From contig NZ_CP043732.1 of NCBI RefSeq assembly GCF_014084045.1, positions 806,001 to 870,000 of the forward strand: a stretch of DNA of 64,000 nucleotides. Reading direction: 5' to 3'. Under the pieces are notes generated by a model. It was not told where the DNA came from. It searched no databases and saw only the letters and a program-made list of their open reading frames with translations. Made by a program: the position numbers and the translations under genes. This DNA is from Microbacterium esteraromaticum (GTDB lineage: Bacteria; Actinomycetota; Actinomycetes; Actinomycetales; Microbacteriaceae). Shown here piece by piece: positions 53,663 to 61,734 of the stretch; positions within the stretch are counted from its first letter, which is position 1; every line of letters begins with the position of its first letter.

Positions 53663-54336
53663 TGCAGCACTTCGGCGATCTCGTCGAGGCGCAGCCGGCG
53701 CCCCGTGTAGAAGGGCACCTCCTCCTTCACGTAGCGGCGAGCCTCGGTGTAGCGCAGGTCGCGCATGAGGTCGACGAGCTCGGTCGGGGAATCGGATTCG
53801 AGGGGCAGCAGCCACTCGTAGTCGCCGAGCGCGAAGGCGGCGACGGTGTTCGCGATGACGCCCGTGAACGCCGCTCCCCTGCGACCGTGGTCGGCGAGCA
53901 TCTTGCGGCGCTCGGACTCATCGATCAGGTACCACTCGGGGGTGCGCACGAACGGGTACAGGCACAGCCACTGCTTCGGCTCGACGCCGCGCAGGAAGCC
54001 GGGCACGTGCGCACGGTTGAACTCGGCGTCACGGTGCACGCCCATGACGTTCCACACCGGAAGCAGGTTGCGCAGCAGGTCGGTGCGGCGCAGGCGGCGC
54101 AGGGCACGCTGAAGCTCTTCGACGGTGTCTCCGTGCAGCCACACCATCAGGTCGGCGTCGGCCTTGAGCCCGCTGACGTCGTAGAAGCCGCGGACGGTCA
54201 CACCGGAGTCCTCGATGTGGCCGACGAGCGCCTCGAGCTCGCTCTCGTCGGTCTCGGGCGCCGGAGCGTCGGGGTTTCGACCCCACACGGCCCACAGGGT
54301 GAATCCGGACGGGGTGTCATCGCGCGTTTCGGACAT
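53659..54336 (-). CDS. hemQ: Coproheme decarboxylase (HemQ, chlorite-dismutase family)
   Basis: A 225-residue HemQ protein that turns coproheme III into heme b, the last step of the coproporphyrin-dependent pathway of Gram-positive bacteria. The ferredoxin-like halves show LWAVWGRN, VRGFYDVSGLKADADLMVWLHGD, the catalytic Tyr region RTPEWYLID, and MLADHGRRGAAFTGVIANTVAAFALGDYEWLLPLESDSP. It lacks the Arg/Trp set of true chlorite dismutases as far as I can see. Its presence means HemY in this organism most likely works as coproporphyrinogen oxidase. CAGACT stands 6 nt before the ATG. Confidence 0.95.
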   Translation of the reverse strand: MSETRDDTPSGFTLWAVWGRNPDAPAPETDESELEALVGHIEDSGVTVRGFYDVSGLKADADLMVWLHGDTVEELQRALRRLRRTDLLRNLLPVWNVMGVHRDAEFNRAHVPGFLRGVEPKQWLCLYPFVRTPEWYLIDESERRKMLADHGRRGAAFTGVIANTVAAFALGDYEWLLPLESDSPTELVDLMRDLRYTEARRYVKEEVPFYTGRRLRLDEIAEVLQ

Positions 54337-54392
54337 GCATCCAGTCTGCCCCTTCTCGGCGGAGGGGGCGAACCCGCGACCCGTGCGGACGG

Positions 54393-54686
54393 TCAGCGCG
54401 AGATCGCGCGGGCGATCACCCAGACGAGACCGCCGACGGTCGCCGTTGCGGCGACGACGGCGGCGCCCGCGCCGATGGGATTGCGGTGCGCGAACGCGCG
54501 AGCGCGCACGACGCCCCGCGCGGTCGCCTTCTCGATGCGGCGAGGGAAGTTGCCTCTCACCTCGATGGCTGCGAGCGCTGCACGCAGCTCAGCACGGGCG
54601 GACTCGACCGGGTCGGTGAGCCCTGCCGGCACGGCGGTGCGCGGGAGGACGGTGCGAGCGAGCTCGGTGTTCTCAGAGTCGGTCAT
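54393..54686 (-). CDS. Small membrane protein, DUF3618-like
   Basis: A 97-residue protein with an acidic start, an amphipathic Ala/Arg/Glu helix (DPVESARAELRAALAAIEVRGNFPRRIEKATARGV) and one C-terminal membrane helix (NPIGAGAAVVAATATVGGLVWVIARAI). It resembles the DUF3618 type of envelope-stress-associated small proteins. The ATG at 54686 overlaps the end of the holin-like gene by 14 nt, so the two are co-translated. Function unknown. Confidence 0.8.
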   Translation of the reverse strand: MTDSENTELARTVLPRTAVPAGLTDPVESARAELRAALAAIEVRGNFPRRIEKATARGVVRARAFAHRNPIGAGAAVVAATATVGGLVWVIARAISR

Positions 54687-55083
54687 TGTCGGAGTCCCCC
54701 TTGATGAGACGCACATCGGTGGCGACGGCCTGGCCGGGGTTCTGCCGCGCGGTCACCTTGCGGAACCGCGAGATGCCCAGCAGCGCGAAGACCGCCACGA
54801 ATACCAGCAGGAAGCCGAAGACGGCGAGCGCCGAGAGCCAGGCCGGCCACCACGAGCTGAGGCCGATGATGCCGAAGGCGAGCAGCACGGGGATCGCCCA
54901 GAACAGCAGGAAGAGGACGATGACGAACCAGAGGCTGCCGATGCCCGCGTCCTTCGCGGTGCGCGAGACCCACGCCTTCGCTGCGTCGATCTCGGCCGTG
55001 ATGAGATTGCGCACCAGCTCGGGGAGGTCCCCGAGCAGGGTCAGCAGGCTGTCGTCGGCCCGGTCGCGGTATCCGCGGGGCAT
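54673..55083 (-). CDS. Phage-holin-superfamily-like membrane protein
   Basis: A 136-residue protein of the Holin-X/DUF1469-like group. A soluble N-terminal helix (LLTLLGDLPELVRNLITAEIDAAKAWVSRTA) precedes two membrane helices (LWFVIVLFLLFWAIPVLLAFGIIGL and LSALAVFGFLLVFVAVFALLGI) and a basic tail. Despite the name, chromosomal members are not phage genes; they are common next to YtxH-like and DUF3618 genes in actinobacteria, as here. A membrane-stress or envelope role is a guess. Confidence 0.85.
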   Translation of the reverse strand: MPRGYRDRADDSLLTLLGDLPELVRNLITAEIDAAKAWVSRTAKDAGIGSLWFVIVLFLLFWAIPVLLAFGIIGLSSWWPAWLSALAVFGFLLVFVAVFALLGISRFRKVTARQNPGQAVATDVRLIKGDSDNDRL

Positions 55084-55086
55084 CCG

Positions 55087-55500
55087 TCAGGCCTTGTTCT
55101 TGGGCTTGGCGCTGGCGGGCTTGGCACCCTCAGAGCCGACCGGCTTGGCCGCAGGCATCGAGCCGCCCGACTTCGCGTCGCTCGACTCCTTCGCGTCGGC
55201 CACCTTCTCGGCGGCGTCCTTCGTCGCGTCGATGGCGCCGTCGAGCTTCTCCCCGGGAGTGGCGCCCGACTTCGAGACGGCCTTGACGACCTTCACCGCT
55301 CCGGTCCACACGGCACCGGGCACAGCGGCCGCCTGCGACTTGGCGAAGTCCTGCACCCGCGAGACCTGCTCCTGAACGGGGTCGAGGTTCCACACCTTCA
55401 GCCACTGCGTCTTGATCTGCTCGTAGCGCTCGCGCCCCGCTCGACTGCCGAGGACGTAGCCTGCGCCGAGTCCGATGACGAGTCCGATCTTCCCCTTCAT
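55087..55500 (-). CDS. YtxH-like small membrane protein
   Basis: A 137-residue protein. One N-terminal membrane helix with Gly pattern (KGKIGLVIGLGAGYVLGSRAGRERYEQI) is followed by a Lys/Ala/Asp amphipathic stretch and a Lys-rich low-complexity tail. The ATG at 55500 follows AGGAGG. It is the first gene of a three-gene operon with the holin-like and DUF3618-like genes. Such proteins are linked to general stress in related bacteria, but evidence here is only similarity. Confidence 0.83.
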   Translation of the reverse strand: MKGKIGLVIGLGAGYVLGSRAGRERYEQIKTQWLKVWNLDPVQEQVSRVQDFAKSQAAAVPGAVWTGAVKVVKAVSKSGATPGEKLDGAIDATKDAAEKVADAKESSDAKSGGSMPAAKPVGSEGAKPASAKPKNKA

Positions 55501-55614
55501 GAGGGCCTCCTGACGTTGGTTGCGGCCTCTTTCGCGTTCAAGGGTAACCGCATATTCCCGATTCGGCATCTGCCCTTGCGCCCGATGGCCGTTGGATGTA
55601 ACGGAGGCGGGCGG

Positions 55615-57081
55615 TCAGTCCCAGAGCAGCCCCGCGCGCAGCCGGTCGGCTTCGGCGACGGCATCCGGGATCACCTGCGCGAGCCCGGTGCCCGCGACCC
55701 AGGCGCCGACCACCGCGAGCCCGGAGATGGCAGTCACCGCGGTGCGGATGGCGGCCCGGCGCTCGGTCGCTCCGATCAGCGACGACGGCTGCGCCTGCAC
55801 GTGGCGGGCGCGGTGGGCGGCGAGCAGCTGCGGCTCGCGCAGGGCGACGCCGAGAAGAGCGGATGCCTCCGACAGGGCGAGCGCGGCGGCTGCAGCGTCG
55901 TCGAGGGCGGCCGTCGCCGCCGGCTCGCCCTGGCTGCCGAACGAGACCCGGACGAGATGCCGGCCGGCCGCCGCCTCACGCAGCCAGCCCCACTTGGCGG
56001 TCGAGTGCGTCAGCGCCTTCGCCGTGTGGCTGCCAGGCACGGTGAGCACACCGCTACCGCGCGGAGCGGCGTCGAGCTCGGGGGCGTCCAGGAGCAGCGT
56101 GACGATCTCGATCGCGGGCGCGGCACCGGGGTCGCCGAGACCGCTGACATGCGGGTCGATGAGGTGCCGCGCGGGAGGCTCGGCGGTGGCGACGATGACA
56201 CCGGTCGCCGTCAGGGAGGTCTCTGCAGGGGCATCCGCGCCCTCGTCAGAGAGCGACTCGATCCCCACCGTCCATCGCCCTGCCTCGCGGTCGAGGCGGA
56301 TCGCACGCGTGCCGGTGCGCAGCTCGACACCGTATGCGGCGAGGTCGGCGCGCAGCGCCTCGACGAGCCGCCCCATGCCACCGACGAGGCCGAGCACTGC
56401 GGCGCCCGGCACCTTGCCCTTGCGCTCGGCGGCCAGCAGCCCCACCGCACCGCTCAGCGATCCGATGCGAGTGAGGGCGGCGTTGAGCCCGGGGGCGGCG
56501 ACGTCGGTGTCGACGTCATCGGGGTCGGCGGAGTACACGCCGGCGGTGACGGGGGCGACGAGGCGGTCGCGCACGCGCGCGCCCATCCTCGAGCCGACGA
56601 GGCGGCCCAGGCTGCGCTCGTGCCCGACGGTGAGCGGCGGGCGAAGGCGGTCGATGTACGCGCGCCAGGCTCCTCGCCAGCCGATGATGCGGCGCACGTC
56701 GTCCTGGAAGGGGTTGGCGGGGATGCCGAGCAGGCTCCCCGCCGGCAGGGGTGCGTCCTCGGCATCCGGGATGCCACAGAGCCAGGCCCCGCCGCCCTGC
56801 GGCGAGACCACGGAGTCGCCGAGCCCGAGCTCGTCGACCAGTGCGCGCACATGACCGCCCCGCGTGGCGAAGCTCTCGGCGCCGACGTCGACGACGACGC
56901 CGTCGAGCTCGGCGGTGCGGATGCTTCCGCCCAGCGTCTCCGACGCCTCGAGAAGCGTCACCCGCATGCCGACCTTCGCGCACTCGCGCGCGGCGACGAG
57001 ACCGCCGATCCCGCCGCCGATCACGACGACGTGCTGCTGCGCGGCACGAGCCGCCAGTTCGGGGGAATGCTCGGAGGTCAT
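55615..57081 (-). CDS. hemY: Protoporphyrinogen/coproporphyrinogen oxidase
   Basis: A 488-residue FAD protein. The dinucleotide-binding motif VVVIGGGIGGLVAARECAKVGMRVTLLEASETLGGSIRT opens it, VDVGAESFATRGGHVRALVDELGLGD follows, and VTAGVYSADPDDVDTDVAAPGLNA and VLGLVGGMGRLVEALRADL are typical HemY segments. With HemQ nearby it most likely oxidises coproporphyrinogen III to coproporphyrin III (CgoX). GAGAAT lies 6 nt before the ATG. No ferrochelatase gene is in the window. The 134-bp gap to hemE shows nothing special. Confidence 0.94.
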   Translation of the reverse strand: MTSEHSPELAARAAQQHVVVIGGGIGGLVAARECAKVGMRVTLLEASETLGGSIRTAELDGVVVDVGAESFATRGGHVRALVDELGLGDSVVSPQGGGAWLCGIPDAEDAPLPAGSLLGIPANPFQDDVRRIIGWRGAWRAYIDRLRPPLTVGHERSLGRLVGSRMGARVRDRLVAPVTAGVYSADPDDVDTDVAAPGLNAALTRIGSLSGAVGLLAAERKGKVPGAAVLGLVGGMGRLVEALRADLAAYGVELRTGTRAIRLDREAGRWTVGIESLSDEGADAPAETSLTATGVIVATAEPPARHLIDPHVSGLGDPGAAPAIEIVTLLLDAPELDAAPRGSGVLTVPGSHTAKALTHSTAKWGWLREAAAGRHLVRVSFGSQGEPAATAALDDAAAAALALSEASALLGVALREPQLLAAHRARHVQAQPSSLIGATERRAAIRTAVTAISGLAVVGAWVAGTGLAQVIPDAVAEADRLRAGLLWD

Positions 57082-57215
57082 GCTGAGATTCTCGCACCGG
57101 GGGCTATGCGCCGGATCGGCGGACAGGCGTTCACCGCTCAGGACGGCAGGTGGTCTCCAGAGCGGAGCGCCGGGGTAGAGGTGCGAGGCTCCTCGGCTGC
57201 GGCCAGGAGCGCCGG

Positions 57216-58229
57216 TCAGAGCTCGCCGTGGGCGAGCTGCACGATGCGGGTCAGCTGGTCGGGGTCGGTCTCAGGCGGGACGCCATGACCGAGGTTGAGG
57301 ACATGTCCCTTCGCATCGCGACCGCGGGCGATCACGTGACGCACGTGCGCCTCGAGCACCGGCCAGGGTGCCTGCAGCAGCGCCGGGTCGATGTTGCCCT
57401 GCACCGCGGTGTCGGGTCCGATGATGCGGATCGCCTCGTCGAGCGGCATCCGCCAGTCGACGCCCACTGCGTCTGCGACGCCGTCGAGCCGCATGTCGGC
57501 GAGGAACGGTCCGGTGCCGACGCCGAAGTGGATGCTCGGCAGGCCGATGCCCTCGAGGGCGGCCTTCGAATGAGGGGCGATGTGAGCGCGGTAATCGGCG
57601 GTGCTGAGCGAGCCGGCCCACGAGTCGAACAGCTGCACGACCGAGGCGCCGGCGTCGCGCTGGATCTCGAGGAAGCGGCGCGAGATGCGCGAGAGCCAGC
57701 CGGCCAGTGCGTTCCATGCGCCGGGGTCGGCGTGCATCATGGCGCGGGCGCGCAGGTGCTCCTTCGACGGGCCGCCCTCGATCAGGTAGGCGGCGAGGGT
57801 GAACGGCGCGCCGGCGAAGCCGATGAGCGGAGTGCCGCCGAGCTCGGCCACGGTGAGGCGGACGGCCTCGGCGATCGCGGTGCCGTCGAGGTCTGCGGGG
57901 TCGATCTGCGTGATCCTCGCGACGTCGTCGGCCGTGCGCACCGGGTCGGCGAAGACCGGGCCGCGACCGGGCTCGATCTCGACCTCGACGCCGGCCAGGC
58001 GCAGCGGGATGACGATGTCGCTGAAGAACACGGCGGCGTCGACCTTGTGCCTGCGCACTGGCTGGAGGGTGATCTCGGAGGCGAGGTCGGGGGTGAGGCA
58101 GGCGTCCAGCATCCGGGTGCCGACCCGCAGCTCGCGATACTCGGGCAGCGACCGCCCGGCCTGACGCATGAACCAGACGGGGGTGCGCTCGGGGGTCTCG
58201 CCTGCGAGGGCGCGCAGCAGATCACTCAT
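57216..58229 (-). CDS. hemE: Uroporphyrinogen decarboxylase
   Basis: A 337-residue enzyme that removes four carboxyl groups from uroporphyrinogen III to give coproporphyrinogen III. The signature [16 protein letters not shown] is at the N-terminus, the catalytic Asp in [18 protein letters not shown], and [21 protein letters not shown] and FDSWAGSLS are conserved. The ATG at 58229 has GAGGAT 6 nt upstream, so it is leaderless; a very long frame upstream runs antisense through hemA and was rejected. Divergent from hemA. Confidence 0.97.
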   Translation of the reverse strand: MSDLLRALAGETPERTPVWFMRQAGRSLPEYRELRVGTRMLDACLTPDLASEITLQPVRRHKVDAAVFFSDIVIPLRLAGVEVEIEPGRGPVFADPVRTADDVARITQIDPADLDGTAIAEAVRLTVAELGGTPLIGFAGAPFTLAAYLIEGGPSKEHLRARAMMHADPGAWNALAGWLSRISRRFLEIQRDAGASVVQLFDSWAGSLSTADYRAHIAPHSKAALEGIGLPSIHFGVGTGPFLADMRLDGVADAVGVDWRMPLDEAIRIIGPDTAVQGNIDPALLQAPWPVLEAHVRHVIARGRDAKGHVLNLGHGVPPETDPDQLTRIVQLAHGEL

Positions 58230-58325
58230 TCCGCCATCCTCGCACCGCACTCCTATGCGCCCGCCGGGGAGGCACCGCCACCCGGGGTTAGGTCGCCCTT
58301 GGATGCCCCTCAAAGGCAGGCGGCG

Positions 58326-58331
58326 TAGACT
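58326..58331 (+). promoter_or_regulatory. -10 box for a leaderless start (hemA)
   Basis: TAGACT, 6 nt before the GTG at 58338. The short 108-bp gap between hemA and hemE carries both promoters. Confidence 0.5.
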
Positions 58332-58337
58332 TGCCCC

Positions 58338-59606
58338 GTGCTGCTCTGCGTGACGGCGAGTCACAAGACCGCCTCTTTCGAACTGCTCGAACGCCTCAGC
58401 CGCCACCCCGAGACCGTCGCCCCCAGCCTGATGGCTGCAGGCGCGCAGGGAGCCGTCGTGCTCGCCACCTGCAACCGATTCGAAGCCTATGTGGAGGCCG
58501 ATGAGGTGGATTCGGAGGCGGTGATCGAGACGGTCGCGCAGGCCACCGGCATCCCCTCGGCAGATCTCTCCGGGTCGTATCAGGTCGTGGACGACCCGCA
58601 CGTCGCCGAACACCTCTTCTCGGTCGCATCCGGACTCGAATCGGTCGTGTCGGGTGAGGGCGAGATCGCCGGGCAGGTGCGCCGGGCCCTCAGCGGGGCT
58701 CGCGAGCAGGGCACCACCTCGCCCCAGCTCGAGCGCCTGTTCCAGCGCGCCAGCCAGGCCCAGCGCAAGGTCAAGAACGTCACCGCGCTGCACCGCGCCG
58801 GCCGATCGCTCGTGCGCCTCTCGCTGGAGTTGGCCGACAGCCGCATCGCCGACTGGAGCGCCGAGCGCGTGCTGCTCGTCGGCACCGGCTCGTATGCCGC
58901 CGTCACCCTCGCGACGCTGCGTGAGCGCGGCGCCGTCGACATCTCGGTCTACTCCCCGTCGGGCCGCGCCGTGCCGTTCGCCAAGAAGCACGGCATCCGC
59001 CCGGTCTCGGCCGACGACTACGCGACTGTCGCGCAGCGCTCGTCGCTGCTGATCACCTGCACGTCCACCGAGATGGTGCTGGGGCCGGCGCAGTTCGAGC
59101 GCCAGGCAGGGGCGGCGACCGGATGCCCGGTGCCCGGCCACTCCGCCTCGCAGCTCGTCATCGACCTCGGGATGCCCCGCAACGTCGATCCCACTGTGGC
59201 TCAGCTCGAAGGGGTCGCCCTCCTCGATCTCGAGACGATCCGCCTGCACGCGCCCCTCGAAGAGCTGCACGCGACCGACGCTGCACGCGACGTCGTGCGC
59301 GAGGCGGCCGAGAGCTTCCACCTCGACGGGTCGCGGCAGAGCGTGACGCCCGCGGTCGTCGCGCTGCGCACGCACATCTTCGGACTGCTCGAGGCGGAGA
59401 TCGACCGCGCTCGGCGCCGCGGAGACGAGAACGGCCTGGTCGAGCAGGCGATGCGCCACCTCGCCGGCGTGCTGCTGCACACCCCCACGACGCGGGCGCA
59501 CGAGCTCGCCGCCGAGGGTCGTGCCGACGAGTTCCACGCTGCGCTCGAGACGCTGTACGGCCTGACCGCCGAGTCGGGCGCCGCGTCCGACGCCGCAACA
59601 GCCTGA
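58338..59606 (+). CDS. hemA: Glutamyl-tRNA reductase
   Basis: A 422-residue NADPH enzyme that reduces glutamyl-tRNA to glutamate-1-semialdehyde, the entry step of heme synthesis and substrate source for HemL. The catalytic Cys is at 45 ([13 protein letters not shown]). [23 protein letters not shown] and [21 protein letters not shown] (cofactor domain) are diagnostic, with the dimerisation helices at the end. The GTG start fits both family N-terminus ([12 protein letters not shown]) and the TAGACT box. Insertion [21 protein letters not shown] is a little longer than in many homologues. Confidence 0.97.
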   Translation: MLLCVTASHKTASFELLERLSRHPETVAPSLMAAGAQGAVVLATCNRFEAYVEADEVDSEAVIETVAQATGIPSADLSGSYQVVDDPHVAEHLFSVASGLESVVSGEGEIAGQVRRALSGAREQGTTSPQLERLFQRASQAQRKVKNVTALHRAGRSLVRLSLELADSRIADWSAERVLLVGTGSYAAVTLATLRERGAVDISVYSPSGRAVPFAKKHGIRPVSADDYATVAQRSSLLITCTSTEMVLGPAQFERQAGAATGCPVPGHSASQLVIDLGMPRNVDPTVAQLEGVALLDLETIRLHAPLEELHATDAARDVVREAAESFHLDGSRQSVTPAVVALRTHIFGLLEAEIDRARRRGDENGLVEQAMRHLAGVLLHTPTTRAHELAAEGRADEFHAALETLYGLTAESGAASDAATA

Positions 59607-59653
59607 GTCGTCGGGAGCCAGGCGATCCACCCGCCGGTGCGACACTGGTGTGC

Positions 59654-60067
59654 ATGCTTCTCGACGACGGTCCCTTCTTCCACGGCACAACCGCGGCGCT
59701 GCAGCCGGGAGACCTCCTGACGGCGGGATTCCCCTCGAACTACAGGCCCGAGATCCTCATGAACCACGTCTACTTCACGGCGCTGCGCGACGGGGCCGGC
59801 CTAGCCGCCGAGCTGGCAGCGGAGCTAGCATCCGGCGACGCGGCACCGCACGTCTACCGGGTCGAGCCGACAGGCGAATTCGAGGACGACCCGAACGTCA
59901 CCGACAAGAAGTTCCCCGGCAACCCCACACGGTCGTACCGCACCGCCCATCCGCTGGGGATCGTCGAGGAGGTCCACGACTGGACGCGACTCTCGCCCGC
60001 GGATCTGCAGACCTGGCGCGAGCGGCTCGCCGGGCTGCGCGAGAGCCGCGCCGAGATCATCAACTAG
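59654..60067 (+). CDS. arr: Rifamycin ADP-ribosyltransferase
   Basis: A 137-residue NAD-dependent enzyme that ADP-ribosylates rifampicin-type antibiotics and so inactivates them. The family's core is unmistakable: [68 protein letters not shown], and the C-terminal EVHDW. It is full length for Arr, and GACACT lies 7 nt before the ATG. It follows hemA by 47 nt with no mobile-element trace and normal composition, so it looks like an intrinsic chromosomal copy as found in many actinobacteria. Confidence 0.95.
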   Translation: MLLDDGPFFHGTTAALQPGDLLTAGFPSNYRPEILMNHVYFTALRDGAGLAAELAAELASGDAAPHVYRVEPTGEFEDDPNVTDKKFPGNPTRSYRTAHPLGIVEEVHDWTRLSPADLQTWRERLAGLRESRAEIIN

Positions 60068-60098
60068 GTCGCTCGCGCGTCACCCACCGCTCACCGCG

Positions 60099-60785
60099 TC
60101 AGGCCAACGCGAGCGTGACGCCCGTCGCATGCAGGATGTGCTCCTGGAACATCGCCCGGATCCGCTCCGCCTCGCCGTCGCGCTGCGCCTGCACGAGCAG
60201 GTCGTACAGCTCGGTGTGGCGTTCGAGCATGTGCTCGGAGCCACCCCTGACACCCAGTGACGCACGCAGCGCAAGACTCAGCTGATCGCGGATGCCGCGG
60301 TACGCGGAAGACAGCCGCGCGAGGCCTGCCGCATCGACGATCGCCGAGTGGAAGGCGACATCGCTCTCCGCAAGGGCGATGGCATCGTCGCTCTCGACAG
60401 CGGCAGCCATGTCGTCGAGAGCGGCGCGGGCCGAACCGATGTCCGTTCCATTGGCGATGAGGTGCCGCACGGCGAAGTCCTCGAGGGCGATGCGCATCGC
60501 GCACAGCTCCGTGACGGCCTCATCCGCAAGGGCGGCGACCGTGTAGCTGCGATTCGGGGATCGGTCGACGAGGCCTTCGCTGGCCAGAAGGCTCAGCGCC
60601 TCGCGAACCGGCGAACGGCTCACGCCCATCTCGCGCGCGATGACCGAATCGCGCAGCCGCTCGCCCGGGGCGAAGTCGCCGCGCAGCACCGCCGCCTTGA
60701 TGCGCGCGTACGTCTCGTCGACGAGCAGCACGGGACTGACTGCGGTGAAGGCGGGTGGGCCGGCCGCGCCGTCGTTCTGCGTCAT
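60099..60785 (-). CDS. GntR-family regulator (FCD type)
   Basis: A 228-residue transcription factor with an N-terminal winged helix (KAAVLRGDFAPGERLRDSVIAREMGVSRSPVREALSLLASEGLV) and an FCD ligand domain (MRIALEDFAVRHLIANG, SDVAFHSAIVDAAG, RHTELYDLLVQAQRDGEAERIRAMFQEHI). It is divergent from the aldolase/transporter/dehydrogenase genes and very likely controls them through the palindrome between. GATGCT lies 6 nt before the ATG. The inducer is probably a hydroxy or keto acid of the pathway. Confidence 0.92.
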   Translation of the reverse strand: MTQNDGAAGPPAFTAVSPVLLVDETYARIKAAVLRGDFAPGERLRDSVIAREMGVSRSPVREALSLLASEGLVDRSPNRSYTVAALADEAVTELCAMRIALEDFAVRHLIANGTDIGSARAALDDMAAAVESDDAIALAESDVAFHSAIVDAAGLARLSSAYRGIRDQLSLALRASLGVRGGSEHMLERHTELYDLLVQAQRDGEAERIRAMFQEHILHATGVTLALA

Positions 60786-60810
60786 CTGATCAGCATCTCA
60801 CATCCTACTT

Positions 60811-60840
60811 TTGCCGACTGTCGACAGTTTTGTATAGACT
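60811..60840 (+). promoter_or_regulatory. Promoter with GntR operator for the aldolase operon
   Basis: TTGCCG (60811-60816) and TAGACT (60835-60840) with an 18-nt spacer that contains the perfect 12-bp palindrome ACTGTCGACAGT (60817-60828). A regulator bound there would block polymerase. It matches the layout of autoregulated GntR/FCD systems. Confidence 0.65.
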
Positions 60841-60860
60841 GCGGGACCAGGAGGTCGAAG

Positions 60861-61640
60861 ATGAGCACCAGAGCTTTCGCCGGGAGAATCGGCAGTGAGA
60901 CCCTGATCGGGACGTTCGCCGCAGGGGGGTCGTCCGCTGCGGCCGAGCTCATCGCCGGGCTCGGCTTCGACGTGGTCTGCATCGATGCTGAGCACACCGC
61001 CCTCGACACCAGGGATGTCGAAGACCTCGTACGAGCAGTCGAGGCAGGGGGCTCCGTCCCGATCGTGCGGGTCGTCGAGTCGGGCCCCGACATCGGCCGG
61101 GCACTCGATTCCGGCGCCCGCGGAGTGATGGTCCCGCGCGTCGAGAGCCGGGCACAGGCCGAGGACGCCGTCGCCCGCGCGCTCTATCCGCCGACGGGTC
61201 GCCGCGGGGCGGGTCCAGGACGCGCCTCCGCCTACGGCCGCGACCTGGCGAGATACCTCCGCGAGGCCAACGACGCGATCGTCGTCATGGCGCAGATCGA
61301 GACGATGCTCGCGGTCGAGCGCATCACCGAGATCGCTGCGACCCCCGGCCTCGACATGGTGTTCATCGGACCGGGCGACCTCGCCGCGTCCCTCGGCGCG
61401 GCTCCCGGCAGCGAGGCGCATTCGGCCGCGATCGAGCGCATCATCGACGGATGCCGCGCATGCGGCGTGCCGACAGGGATCTACGTATCCGGTGCCGACG
61501 AGATCCCCGAGCTGCGAGCGCGCGGAGTGGAGTTCTTCCTGATCCAGGCCGATCTCGCCTTCATGGCGACGGCGGCGATCGACGCCGAGCGCGCATGCCG
61601 TCGGGCCGTGGGTCGAGAAGACACCCGCACCACGACATGA
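60861..61640 (+). CDS. HpcH/HpaI family aldolase
   Basis: A 259-residue class II pyruvate aldolase of the HpcH/HpaI group, which splits 4-hydroxy-2-oxo acids into pyruvate and an aldehyde. IGTFAAGGSSAAAELIAGLGFDVVCIDAEHTALD, the arginine-containing PIVRVVE strand, GARGVMVPRVESRAQAEDAV, the metal-binding Glu in VVMAQIETMLAVERI, and DMVFIGPGDLAASLG are typical. AGGAGG precedes the ATG. It is followed by an MFS transporter and an alpha-hydroxyacid dehydrogenase, suggesting a pathway for a hydroxy or sugar acid. Confidence 0.93.
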   Translation: MSTRAFAGRIGSETLIGTFAAGGSSAAAELIAGLGFDVVCIDAEHTALDTRDVEDLVRAVEAGGSVPIVRVVESGPDIGRALDSGARGVMVPRVESRAQAEDAVARALYPPTGRRGAGPGRASAYGRDLARYLREANDAIVVMAQIETMLAVERITEIAATPGLDMVFIGPGDLAASLGAAPGSEAHSAAIERIIDGCRACGVPTGIYVSGADEIPELRARGVEFFLIQADLAFMATAAIDAERACRRAVGREDTRTTT

Positions 61641-61734
61641 CCGCACGGGTCGCCTCGGTCCACGACCACCCATCCCGAGTTCACTTCGCACATCATCAGA
61701 GCAATGCCCATCCAATGGCGGAAGAGGAGCACAC

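Noticed and set aside
54673..55083. Phage remnant suggested by the holin-like protein
   Set aside because: No phage structural or lysis genes nearby; the gene lies in a conserved-looking trio with YtxH-like and DUF3618-like genes.
58230..59690. Upstream extension of hemE antisense through hemA
   Set aside because: hemE has a clear family N-terminus and start-site box at 58229, and hemA is unmistakable on the other strand.
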